A DNA stretch of 64,000 nucleotides from Prevotella sp. (GTDB lineage: Bacteria; Bacteroidota; Bacteroidia; Bacteroidales; Bacteroidaceae): the NCBI GenBank assembly GCA_016291495.1, contig JAEEXI010000006.1:62001-126000 (forward strand), read 5' to 3'. Within the stretch, counting starts at the first letter, position 1. Each line of letters starts with the position of its first letter. The position numbers and the translations under genes are program-made. The notes beneath the pieces were generated by a model, which searched no databases, was not told the origin of the DNA, and saw nothing but the letters and a program-made list of their open reading frames with translations. Shown piece by piece: positions 1 to 7,709 of this stretch.

Positions 1-605
1 ACAAAAAAGAGTTCAAGCAACCTGAACCACAGTTTAAAAAGGTTGTTGGCGAACAGATATATTTAGAAGTATTAAATCCTTATCAATGTTACGTTTGGAG
101 AACTCTTTACAGAAGGGATTTCATCACTAATCAAAATCTATTCTTTTACCCAGGTGTACGATATCAGGATATACCATTTACACATGAATGCTACCTCAAG
201 GCAAATAATTGTATCCGTACAAATATACTTTTAAATATTTACAGGAAGTGGCCAGGATCATCCACCAACGCTTACAAATTAGATAACTCAAGACATTTTA
301 TTACTGCTATAGCCCTAACATGGAAGTTAAAACAAATGGAAGGGCTTTCATCAGACTTGCTGTACAAGTTAGAAGAAAATGTATATATATCATTCCGCAA
401 CATAATATATAACACATTACATTGCATCAAAGAAAAAAAAGACAGATATGCGTTGATGGATTACATAAACTTTCAGGCTCCTGATTTAAATTTCACACAT
501 AACATCCAACAAAGATTCTTCACTTTGATGATTAAAAATATGCCACACCTTTTCATTTATCTATACTATCAATATGCACAGGTAGTATATAAATGGAAAA
601 GATAG
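1..605 (+). CDS. Glycosyltransferase family 2, C-terminal part (truncated by window start)
   Basis: The open frame runs from base 3 without a start codon, so the 5' part lies outside the window; about 200 residues are visible. The visible part reads ...YRRDFITNQNLFFYPGVRYQDIPFTHEC..., which resembles the acceptor-side half of family 2 (GT-A) glycosyltransferases that build capsule or O-antigen. The nucleotide-sugar half with its DxD motif is not in view. The rest is Lys/Tyr-rich with no membrane segment. It is AT-rich like the genes that follow and converges on the next gene with 78 bp between the stop codons. The donor sugar cannot be inferred. Confidence 0.75.
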   Translation, partial: KKEFKQPEPQFKKVVGEQIYLEVLNPYQCYVWRTLYRRDFITNQNLFFYPGVRYQDIPFTHECYLKANNCIRTNILLNIYRKWPGSSTNAYKLDNSRHFITAIALTWKLKQMEGLSSDLLYKLEENVYISFRNIIYNTLHCIKEKKDRYALMDYINFQAPDLNFTHNIQQRFFTLMIKNMPHLFIYLYYQYAQVVYKWKR

Positions 606-683
606 ACATTTCTCCCAACGAAAAATATAGAATCAAATAATCAACTATTCTCCATCACCTCGCATACGATTTACATGCTGCAA

Positions 684-1808
684 TCAGTACCGCAGAACAG
701 AGCAATAGACCGTTTCCCACTCTTTCATGACAACATCCTGTTGGTATCTGGCTGCTGCCTGATGGGCTTGGCGCCCCATCTCCCGTCTTTCGGCTTCATG
801 CGTAATCATCCACTCCATCTTTTCGGACAAGTTCTTTGGTGTGTTCCCTGACAACAATCCCGTCACCCCGTCATCTATAATCTCTACAGGGCCAAACGGA
901 CAATTGACAGAAACAACAGGTATTCCACAAGCCATAGCTTCTATTAATACTAGTCCAAAGCTTTCATAGTCGCTGCCAAGTACAAAGAAACTACTATTCT
1001 GGTATTCAACATATATATCTCGCGTAGGAGGTTTTATATTCATTCGATCTGTTAGATGACGCTCGGCTATCTGTTTCTGAAGTTGCTCATGCAAATCCCC
1101 CTCACCAAAAATGTCAACAACCCATTCTGGATATTTGTCTGCTATCATGGAAAATGCATCTATCACACGGTCGAAACGTTTGGTTTGCGTCAGACGTCCC
1201 GCACAAATAATTCGGGCGTTATCTCGCACAACCGGATGAAAAATATATGAAGTAAGAGGATTGGGCAACACACACACACGATTCACATATTTTCGCCAGC
1301 AAAAGGCATCGCCTTCTGTCAGCGAAATAACAAGATCGCACTTCTTAACACAACGATGTTTCATCCGCTGCCAAAAACGATGCGACCAAGAAGCATTTTC
1401 TTCCATGATATCTACAAAAGTACTGTGACTTTCATAAACAACTGGTACATATTGATTCATTGATATTGCTACTTCTTGGAACTCTTCCAGATTACAAGGT
1501 ATAACCATTACATCTGGTCGAAAATTTTCTATGATGGCATGAAGTCTTTTTTTAAACCTATACTTCATCAATAGTTTTCGAAACGGACGAGTAAATACAC
1601 TTTTTTGATAGACGGTAAAGAAACGGCATTCCAAGTCTTCATAGCAGACAGCCATATTAAGGGGGAAGGAGAAAGGATGGAGTCCTTGCTCATAAGTCAA
1701 GAAGAGGACGTCATGGCCATGAGATGCCATCCAATTGGCTTTGTCTATAAACACCCTTTCGATGCCCCCCGAAAGGACAACCGATCGCAAAACAAATACT
1801 ATACGCAT
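684..1808 (-). CDS. Glycosyltransferase family 4 (GT-B)
   Basis: Predicted cytoplasmic retaining glycosyltransferase of about 374 residues for surface polysaccharide assembly. The N-terminal domain has the glycine-rich VLSGGIERV segment after the first strand. The C-terminal domain carries the family EX7E signature ESFGLVLIE followed by AMACGIPVV. An in-frame ATG lies 33 bases further upstream, but it would overlap the preceding gene by 26 bases; the Met before RIVFVLRSVVLSGG starts exactly at the first beta strand and leaves a 7-base gap. Last gene of a tight minus-strand cluster: epimerase, GT4, GT2, GT4. Sugar specificity is unknown. Confidence 0.88.
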   Translation of the reverse strand: MRIVFVLRSVVLSGGIERVFIDKANWMASHGHDVLFLTYEQGLHPFSFPLNMAVCYEDLECRFFTVYQKSVFTRPFRKLLMKYRFKKRLHAIIENFRPDVMVIPCNLEEFQEVAISMNQYVPVVYESHSTFVDIMEENASWSHRFWQRMKHRCVKKCDLVISLTEGDAFCWRKYVNRVCVLPNPLTSYIFHPVVRDNARIICAGRLTQTKRFDRVIDAFSMIADKYPEWVVDIFGEGDLHEQLQKQIAERHLTDRMNIKPPTRDIYVEYQNSSFFVLGSDYESFGLVLIEAMACGIPVVSVNCPFGPVEIIDDGVTGLLSGNTPKNLSEKMEWMITHEAERREMGRQAHQAAARYQQDVVMKEWETVYCSVLRY

Positions 1809-1815
1809 ACCATAT

Positions 1816-2847
1816 TTACAAAAGTCTTCGCAATCGCGCAATTATTCTCATTAAAGCTACAGCAAAAAAAGGAGGAAAGACGCCTAATGAATAAAAGAAG
1901 AGGTTTTTGATCCTCCATCCAAGCATACATGTCTCGACGAAGGACAAAGGGGATTTCATGATGTCTCGTATTTCACGATTCGTAAATGCCGAAGAGATGA
2001 TTTTCTCATTTCTAAAAATGGAGCAAACCATGTAGTAGTGCGTCATCATCACTTTATACAACCATTTATAGAAATAAGGTTTTGACTGTACACGGTCATA
2101 GCTTTGTTTCACTTCTCCCATTGCATCGATGACTTTCAGGATTTCTTCCTTTTCAATATAACTGCGCTTCTCAAAATTGGACAGCGACCCATAACGGCAA
2201 TAATAGGAATAAGTGATATCGGACAATAATACTGCCCGGTGAATATAAATCGGCAAATTGATGGTGATACAAAAATCCTCCCAATAATTCACTTTTTTAA
2301 AGCGTAGCCCATTCTTCAGATAGATGTCTCTTTTGAGGAGGTAATTCCATACATTTGCTTGCAGGAAACCGTATTGGCTATAAACCCTGTCAGCAAACTC
2401 ATTCTCTTCCAGGAACTTTAAGTCGGGATACTGGAACTGCATCTTCTTGCTTGTTCCATCAAATTCCTCAATTCTTTCGTAGGAACCATACACAATGTCA
2501 GCATCATATTTTTGGGCATTCGCATAAAGTAGCTCTATCGTGTTGGGAGCTATGGTATCATCAGCATCAATAAAGTAAAGATACACCCCCTGAGCCTCGT
2601 CGACAATACGATTACGGGCACACCCGATGCCACCATTCTCTAGTTGACGGACAATATGGATATCCTTGCCGCGAGGATGAGTCTGTTGATACTCGCGGAC
2701 AATATCCATCGAACTGTCCGTTCCACAATCGTCCAGTACCAGAAACTCTATGCTCTGGAATGTCTGTGCCAAAACAGAATCCATGGTCAGGCGAATGTGT
2801 TTCTCCGCATTATAGACAGGTATTCCTATGGTTACTTCGTATGCCAT
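1816..2847 (-). CDS. Glycosyltransferase family 2 (GT-A)
   Basis: Predicted inverting glycosyltransferase of 343 residues. The N-terminus starts directly with the GT-A fold (VTIGIPVYNAEKHI). Nucleotide-sugar and metal-binding acidic motifs follow at LVLDDCGTDSS (about residue 37) and YFIDADDTIAP (about residue 91, the DxD region). The C-terminal 40 residues are hydrophobic and basic (LFFYSLGVFPPFF...), which could lie on the membrane. Only 2 bases separate it from the upstream GT4 gene, so translational coupling is likely. The family is clear; donor and acceptor are not. Confidence 0.9.
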   Translation of the reverse strand: MAYEVTIGIPVYNAEKHIRLTMDSVLAQTFQSIEFLVLDDCGTDSSMDIVREYQQTHPRGKDIHIVRQLENGGIGCARNRIVDEAQGVYLYFIDADDTIAPNTIELLYANAQKYDADIVYGSYERIEEFDGTSKKMQFQYPDLKFLEENEFADRVYSQYGFLQANVWNYLLKRDIYLKNGLRFKKVNYWEDFCITINLPIYIHRAVLLSDITYSYYCRYGSLSNFEKRSYIEKEEILKVIDAMGEVKQSYDRVQSKPYFYKWLYKVMMTHYYMVCSIFRNEKIISSAFTNREIRDIMKSPLSFVETCMLGWRIKNLFFYSLGVFPPFFAVALMRIIARLRRLL

Positions 2848-2849
2848 AA

Positions 2850-3998
2850 TTACAAACTTTCAAATAAATTCTTCCATTGTTGAGCAATTCTCTCAATACT
2901 AAAACGTTGTACATTAATCAACGCAGTATTCGACATTGCCTTATGCATCTGCTCATCATTCATTAATACCATCAATTGTTTTGCCAAAGCATCTACGTTA
3001 CCATTATCAACAAGAAAGCCATCTTCACCATCTGTAATAATATTCTTGGGGCCATAAGGACAGGCAAATGACACAACAGGCAAGCCACAAGCCATTGCCT
3101 CGATGATGGCAATACCAAAACCTTCAAAACGTGAACTAGACACAAACAAAGAACTATTAACATATTCCTTTTGAATATTATTCGTCGGTTCTTCTAAATG
3201 ACAACGATTTTCATCAATTCCAAGTTCCTTTATTTGCTGCTTATATGGATCCCTATCACCATCTCCGAATATTGACAAGCACCAATCATTGGTTCCTTTT
3301 TCAACTTGTGCCCACGCTCTTAATAATAGGTCTATGCCTTTTTCATAGGAATAACGAGCAACAGCAATAACACGTTTCTCTGTCAATGGACTGACTGAAG
3401 AAGGGACGAAAGGTAAAGGGTCTGGTATCACTGTAACATCTTTCAGTTCTGTCCATGCTTCACGATCTTTCTCTGTCAGTACCACCAATCGGTTGAGATT
3501 CTTCAAGTTCTTCAACAATTGCCTTGACCACAACTTAGCAAACAAATTCTTTACAAGATTTCTCTCCTCGGTCTTGAAATTACGGTAGTTAGCACGATTA
3601 ACATGTAATTCCCCTATTTTCTTACTGCCGTCTTCGATATCATTGATAAAGTTGATTTCCCTTCGAAGCGTACTAATGGTGATATCAGGACGAATACGCA
3701 TGAGTTCTTTCGTCAGTACCTTCTTAAATCGTCGTTGCTTTTTAAGATAGACGAAAACCTTCTTGGCAAATGAACAAGTCCAAAGCTCCTCGAAACCTAT
3801 ATTCAGATTAACCACCTTGATTTTTTCCGACAAAGGATAGAACAATGGTTTTCCTTTACCTTCCGTCAGGATGATGGTAATATCATAACCGAAATGCTCT
3901 GCAAAATAGTTTGCCTTCAACGTCAAGACACGCTCCACTCCACCAGCCATATAAAGGGCGGGAGTTATATAAACTAATTTGAGAGGAGCGTTCCGCAT
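2850..3998 (-). CDS. Glycosyltransferase family 4 (GT-B)
   Basis: Predicted 382-residue GT-B glycosyltransferase. It has the N-terminal MAGGVERVLTLKANYF motif, close in style to the GT4 two genes downstream (SGGIERVFIDKANWM), so the two may be distant paralogues. The EX7E motif is EGFGIAIIE, followed by AMACGLPVVSFACPYGP. It lies 9 bases after the epimerase gene and 2 bases before the GT2 gene, in one operon. Probably adds one sugar of a capsule or exopolysaccharide repeat. Confidence 0.9.
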   Translation of the reverse strand: MRNAPLKLVYITPALYMAGGVERVLTLKANYFAEHFGYDITIILTEGKGKPLFYPLSEKIKVVNLNIGFEELWTCSFAKKVFVYLKKQRRFKKVLTKELMRIRPDITISTLRREINFINDIEDGSKKIGELHVNRANYRNFKTEERNLVKNLFAKLWSRQLLKNLKNLNRLVVLTEKDREAWTELKDVTVIPDPLPFVPSSVSPLTEKRVIAVARYSYEKGIDLLLRAWAQVEKGTNDWCLSIFGDGDRDPYKQQIKELGIDENRCHLEEPTNNIQKEYVNSSLFVSSSRFEGFGIAIIEAMACGLPVVSFACPYGPKNIITDGEDGFLVDNGNVDALAKQLMVLMNDEQMHKAMSNTALINVQRFSIERIAQQWKNLFESL

Positions 3999-4007
3999 AT
4001 ATCAATA

Positions 4008-5072
4008 CTACTTCTGATAGAACCCGGCATACCACTCCGCAAAGGCACGAAGACCGTCACGGAGGGATGTGGATGGCTTATAACCATAGTCACGCTCCAA
4101 GGCACTGGTATCTGCATAGGTCACAGGCACGTCACCTGGCTGCATGGGTACGAGCTTTTTGTGTGCCTCAAAGTCATAGTCCTCGGGGAGCACCTTGGCC
4201 CGAATCAACTCCTGTTGGAGGATATCGACAAAAGTCAACAGGTTCTCAGGCTGGTTATTTCCGATATTATAAACGGCATACGGAGGAACAGGCAGACCGT
4301 CCTCACCCGTCTTCTTTTCAGGGGCACCCTGCATGATGCGCACCACACCCTCTACGATATCGTCAACATACGTGAAGTCACGCTTGCAATTGCCGAAATT
4401 GAAAATCTGGATAGTATCCCCCTTCACCAGCTTGTTGGTAAAGCCAAAGTAGGCCATATCGGGCCGACCGGCAGGACCATAGACGGTGAAGAAACGCAAT
4501 CCCGTAGAAGGGATATTATAGAGCTTGGAGTATGCATGCGCCATCAATTCATTACTCTTCTTCGTAGCGGCATAGAGGGATACAGGATTATCCACCTTGT
4601 CATCGGTAGAATAAGGTATCTTCTTGTTGGAACCATAGACACTCGATGAGGAGGCATAAACCAAATGCTCGACAGGATTGTTGCGGCATGCCTCCAGAAT
4701 ATTATAAAAACCGATTAAGTTCGACTGGATATAGGCATCAGGATTGGTGATGGAATAACGAACACCCGCCTGAGCGGCGAGATTAACGACCACGGCAGGC
4801 TTGTATTGCTCAAAAATGTCATCGATGGTCTTTTTTGATGCTATATCTCCTTTGACAAATTGCCAATCAACTTTCAACTTTCCACTTTCCAATTTCAACT
4901 GTTCAAGTCTCCACTCCTTGAGCGACACGTCATAATAGTCGTTCATATTGTCGATACCAATGATAGTGGCATCGTTTACTTCCTGGAACAAACGCTTTAC
5001 CAAATTGCTGCCAATGAAACCAGCAGCACCCGTAACCAAGATGGTCTTTCCGTTCAAATCTACTTTCTGCAT
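4008..5072 (-). CDS. NAD-dependent nucleotide-sugar epimerase, UDP-glucuronate 4-epimerase type
   Basis: Short-chain dehydrogenase-type epimerase of 354 residues, probably interconverting UDP-glucuronate and UDP-galacturonate for the neighbouring glycosyltransferases. Visible: the NAD-binding glycine motif TGAAGFIGSNL near the N-terminus, the SSSSVYG strand, the catalytic YAATK (YxxxK), and the LRFFTVYGPAGRPDMA and RDFTYVDDIV segments typical of the UDP-glucuronate epimerase subgroup. The first possible Met is 10 residues upstream and in the promoter leader; Met before QKVDLNGKTILVTG is preferred. Residues 57-69 are encoded by five 7-base repeats, an in-frame insertion. The promoter -7 box is at 5092-5099. 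Confidence 0.9.
   Translation of the reverse strand: MQKVDLNGKTILVTGAAGFIGSNLVKRLFQEVNDATIIGIDNMNDYYDVSLKEWRLEQLKLESGKLKVDWQFVKGDIASKKTIDDIFEQYKPAVVVNLAAQAGVRYSITNPDAYIQSNLIGFYNILEACRNNPVEHLVYASSSSVYGSNKKIPYSTDDKVDNPVSLYAATKKSNELMAHAYSKLYNIPSTGLRFFTVYGPAGRPDMAYFGFTNKLVKGDTIQIFNFGNCKRDFTYVDDIVEGVVRIMQGAPEKKTGEDGLPVPPYAVYNIGNNQPENLLTFVDILQQELIRAKVLPEDYDFEAHKKLVPMQPGDVPVTYADTSALERDYGYKPSTSLRDGLRAFAEWYAGFYQK
4868..4902 (+). repeat. Five 7-bp repeats inside the epimerase gene
   Basis: Consecutive heptamers CAACTTT, CAACTTT, CCACTTT, CCAATTT and CAACTGT lie inside the coding region of the epimerase. They encode the Lys/Leu-rich stretch LKLESGKLKVD on the minus strand. The reading frame is kept although 35 is not a multiple of three. 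Confidence 0.8.
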
Positions 5073-5091
5073 AATATAAATCTTAATGATG

Positions 5092-5151
5092 CAAAGATAC
5101 AAAAAAATTCATAATTCATAGTTCATTGTTCATATTTTTTTCGTAACTTTG
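5092..5151. promoter_or_regulatory. Back-to-back divergent -7 boxes, 44 bp apart
   Basis: CAAAGATA at 5092-5099 is the -7 box for the minus-strand epimerase operon, and TAACTTTG at 5144-5151 is a -7 box for the plus strand. The 44 bp between them contain four heptamers (ATTCATA, ATTCATA, GTTCATT, GTTCATA, 5107-5134). The same arrangement recurs at five other divergent gene pairs in the window. Confidence 0.7.
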
Positions 5152-5306
5152 ACATTAAGTCGAAGTTACTGGCACTCGTAAGAAAAAATAAACGAGTTTA
5201 TTTTGTTCTTCACTCTTTTTTTCGTAACTTTGGCTTCACCGAACTTACTTTGCACTCGGAAAAGCTCAAATAAATTTGGCTTTTCTCTCGTTTTTTCGTA
5301 ACTTTG
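5144..5306 (+). repeat. Two tandem hairpin-promoter units upstream of a glycosyltransferase
   Basis: Three -7 boxes TAACTTTG lie at 5144, 5225 and 5299. Each interval holds two hairpins. Unit 1: arms 5144-5153/5159-5168 and 5180-5193/5196-5210. Unit 2: arms 5225-5233/5239-5247 and 5259-5271/5274-5285. The second hairpin supplies a TTTG -33 box (5202-5205 and 5275-5278) placed 19 and 20 bp before the next -7 box, so each unit is a complete Bacteroidota promoter. Unit 2 has the same geometry as the element at 18193-18274. Confidence 0.75.
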
Positions 5307-5315
5307 TCCTTTGAT

Positions 5316-6476
5316 ATGAAGAAAATCTGTTTCCTAGTCGATTCCATCTTCTCCGTAGGAGGAGTTCAACGTGTCACTGCTGTCATTGCCAAAGCACTGG
5401 CAAAAGAATATGACGTGACTATTGTCACCTTCGATAATTCATCAGAAAAAGACACTTCTATCTATGAACTGGACGAAGCAGATATCCATTACCGTTTCTT
5501 CCAATTTCCCAAAACCAATCATCTAAAATGGAAATGTTGTAAAGTGTATAGTGCCCTATACAGGAAGGTTCTCCCACACACCAATCTGACCTCTGACTGG
5601 TATAACCACAGTTCCTTTTCTTCTGAGAAGCGAGAAGCCTTGGTCAAAGAATTGAATAGTGGAAACTATGATGTTATCATCGGTGTTCACGCATCATTAT
5701 CTGTTCGTATTGCAGCCTGTCAATCACAATTGGGCAATGCCAAACTGATAGGATGGATACACAACTCTTATCAAGCCTTATTTGGAGAGAACTCACGCTA
5801 TAGTATCGGTCCGGAATTACGGAAACATTATGAATATCAATTATCAAAGTTGCACCATACCATCATACTCTGCCAATATGATGCACAACGGTATCATTTC
5901 CCGACAGAGGTCATATATAACCCTTTGACTTTAGTTCCAGGAGAAATCTCTTTGGGAAGTTCCAAGAAGTTCCTTGCCGTCGGACGTTTCTCCCACCAGC
6001 ACAAAGGATTCGATCTACTTATTCAGGCATTCCATCTGTTTGCCGAGAAGAACCAGGATTGGACTTTGGACATCGTAGGAGAAGGCGTTGAAGATGAACT
6101 CTATAGGAAGATGATAGCCAAATATAGGCTAGAAAACAGAATTACCATTCATCCTTTCACCAACCATATCCAGTCCTATTATTCTGATGCACAGGTCTAT
6201 GTACTGAGTTCCCGATGGGAAGGTTTTGGACTCGTACTCGTTGAGGCTATGGCACACGGATTGCCTATCGTTTCATCCGACTTACCCACCAGTAAGGAAA
6301 TTATGGGTGATTTCGGACTCTATTTTGAAACGGGGAACGTAGAAGAACTGGCACTTCGATTGGAAGAGGCTACTCATCTTGACTGGCAAGAGAAATCAAA
6401 GGGAGCTATTGAAATTGCCAAGCGATTTGAAATCGGGAACATCATACCTCAATGGAAGAAAGTGATTGAGGAGTAA
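5316..6476 (+). CDS. Glycosyltransferase family 4 (GT-B)
   Basis: Predicted 386-residue GT-B glycosyltransferase. The N-terminus MKKICFLVDSIFSVGGVQRV has the usual first strand and glycine loop, and the EX7E signature is EGFGLVLVE followed by AMAHGLPIV. A TTG codon 12 bases upstream falls inside the -7 box and is rejected. With ATG at 5316 and the -7 box ending at 5306, the leader would be only a few bases, so the transcript may be nearly leaderless unless one of the earlier promoters (5144, 5225) is used. Its 3' end overlaps the opposite-strand glycosyltransferase by 35 bp. Confidence 0.9.
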   Translation: MKKICFLVDSIFSVGGVQRVTAVIAKALAKEYDVTIVTFDNSSEKDTSIYELDEADIHYRFFQFPKTNHLKWKCCKVYSALYRKVLPHTNLTSDWYNHSSFSSEKREALVKELNSGNYDVIIGVHASLSVRIAACQSQLGNAKLIGWIHNSYQALFGENSRYSIGPELRKHYEYQLSKLHHTIILCQYDAQRYHFPTEVIYNPLTLVPGEISLGSSKKFLAVGRFSHQHKGFDLLIQAFHLFAEKNQDWTLDIVGEGVEDELYRKMIAKYRLENRITIHPFTNHIQSYYSDAQVYVLSSRWEGFGLVLVEAMAHGLPIVSSDLPTSKEIMGDFGLYFETGNVEELALRLEEATHLDWQEKSKGAIEIAKRFEIGNIIPQWKKVIEE

Positions 6477-7614
6477 ACACGGCATCCACCACTTTCTTCA
6501 TCTGATATTTCCACTGCAGCGGTTCCACTGTTTTTCGGATATCTTCCGGTTTCATTTCAAAATGATCCAAGAAATCAATAATCTGTTGGATATCTATCGG
6601 AGACTCATCGGCAGGAGCCTTCAACACATACGGCTGATGATCAAAATCGCTGTCCTGTTCACTGTAGATAAAGGGGATACCACGAGTGGCATATTCACGG
6701 TTCTTCAAGGTTTTAATAACGGTGATACCACTACGGTGACGACCTAACGAACCAATAGCGAACGGACACTGATTGAACACCTCGTCCAATTTCTTTCCGA
6801 ACATCGTACCATGGAAAATAATCTTATCCTGAATATGATATTTCTCAATAATTGGCGAAAAATAATTTTTCATATGATAGGGATGCACACCACCAACAAC
6901 ATGGAAATAGACATCAGGATGACGGCTGATGGCTGATGGCTGATGGCTATAATATTCTCCGATTCCTGCCATCACACGATCAAAGCCATGCCATGTATGA
7001 ACCTCTGCTACACCAATTAAATGAAGTTCTGATGGCTGACGGCTGATGGCTGACGGCTGATGGAGGGGAATGCTGTCAAAGTCAACCCCATTGCTAATAT
7101 TGATGGTACGCTGACCAAAAATTTCTTGGGCATCAGAAAAAGTAACGACAGCATCCATCTGCTGATAAAGACAATGTCTAAATAATTGATCAACTTTCAA
7201 GCCCATTCGCATTTCCCATTCAGCGTTTTTAAACTCTTCATCATACGGATAGGTCGGTATTTCTGTTACTGCACGGATACCTACCTTACGCAGTTTTTTA
7301 AAGAAACGAATCAACCAAGGATTCGCATTCATGAAACAACGGGCATAGACCAAATCAATGTCCTCACGAACACAATAGTCATATACACACCGGTAATCCA
7401 ACCGCTGCCGAAAGGCAGCTCTGTTGCCTGTCCCATAGTCTTTAATAACTTCCTCATTGACATAACGGCAACGATGCCCTTCGGGAGAAAAAGCATAATA
7501 ACACAGACGAACATCATAGCCGTTCTCCTTCAAACCCTTCACTTGACAACGGATCTTCTTGGAAATGCCACTATGCTCTGAAAAGCCATGATAGACCAGG
7601 AAAAGTATCTTCAT
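6442..7614 (-). CDS. Glycosyltransferase, GT-B type, divergent, with two heptamer-encoded inserts
   Basis: 390 residues starting MKILFLVYHGFSEHSGISKKI, a GT-B-like N-terminal domain. I do not find the EX7E motif; the corresponding region reads RHRSGITVIKTLKNREYATRGIPFI, so it belongs to a divergent branch or uses other residues. Two inserts encoded by 7-bp repeats give nearly the same peptide, HQPSAISRQP at residues 184-195 and HQPSAISRHP at 222-232, at or just after the expected junction of the two Rossmann domains. Convergent 35-bp overlap with the preceding gene. The promoter -7 box is at 7629-7636, divergent from the next gene. Confidence 0.8.
   Translation of the reverse strand: MKILFLVYHGFSEHSGISKKIRCQVKGLKENGYDVRLCYYAFSPEGHRCRYVNEEVIKDYGTGNRAAFRQRLDYRCVYDYCVREDIDLVYARCFMNANPWLIRFFKKLRKVGIRAVTEIPTYPYDEEFKNAEWEMRMGLKVDQLFRHCLYQQMDAVVTFSDAQEIFGQRTINISNGVDFDSIPLHQPSAISRQPSELHLIGVAEVHTWHGFDRVMAGIGEYYSHQPSAISRHPDVYFHVVGGVHPYHMKNYFSPIIEKYHIQDKIIFHGTMFGKKLDEVFNQCPFAIGSLGRHRSGITVIKTLKNREYATRGIPFIYSEQDSDFDHQPYVLKAPADESPIDIQQIIDFLDHFEMKPEDIRKTVEPLQWKYQMKKVVDAVFTPQSLSSIEV
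6921..6948 (+). repeat. Four 7-bp repeats (GATGGCT type) inside a glycosyltransferase gene
   Basis: GACGGCT followed by three GATGGCT copies, in frame within the minus-strand glycosyltransferase. They encode QPSAISR on that strand. The second copy of the same repeat family lies 82 bp away at 7031. Confidence 0.85.
7031..7065 (+). repeat. Five 7-bp repeats (GATGGCT/GACGGCT) inside a glycosyltransferase gene
   Basis: Alternating GATGGCT and GACGGCT units, the last degenerate (GATGGAG), in frame and encoding HQPSAISRQPS on the minus strand. Same family as 6921-6948. Confidence 0.85.
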
Positions 7615-7628
7615 TCTTCTTTTTTCTG

Positions 7629-7687
7629 CAAATATACGAAAAAAAGATAATTTTCAGCTGACAATTGATATATTTTTTATATCTTTG
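7629..7687. promoter_or_regulatory. Back-to-back divergent -7 boxes, 43 bp apart
   Basis: CAAATATA (7629-7636, minus strand, for the divergent glycosyltransferase) and TATCTTTG (7680-7687, plus strand, for the GT4 starting at 7710) are separated by 43 bp. The spacer is AT-rich and can be read in heptamers (GATAATT, TTCAGCT, GACAATT, GATATAT). Confidence 0.65.
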
Positions 7688-7709
7688 CATTAACTATAAA
7701 TATTCATAT

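Noticed and set aside
1056..1250. Small plus-strand frames within minus-strand glycosyltransferase genes
   Set aside because: No promoter, no recognisable domain, and complete overlap with well-supported genes.
5304..5315. TTG start of the GT4 gene
   Set aside because: The codon lies inside the -7 box TAACTTTG, so it would not be on the transcript made from that promoter.
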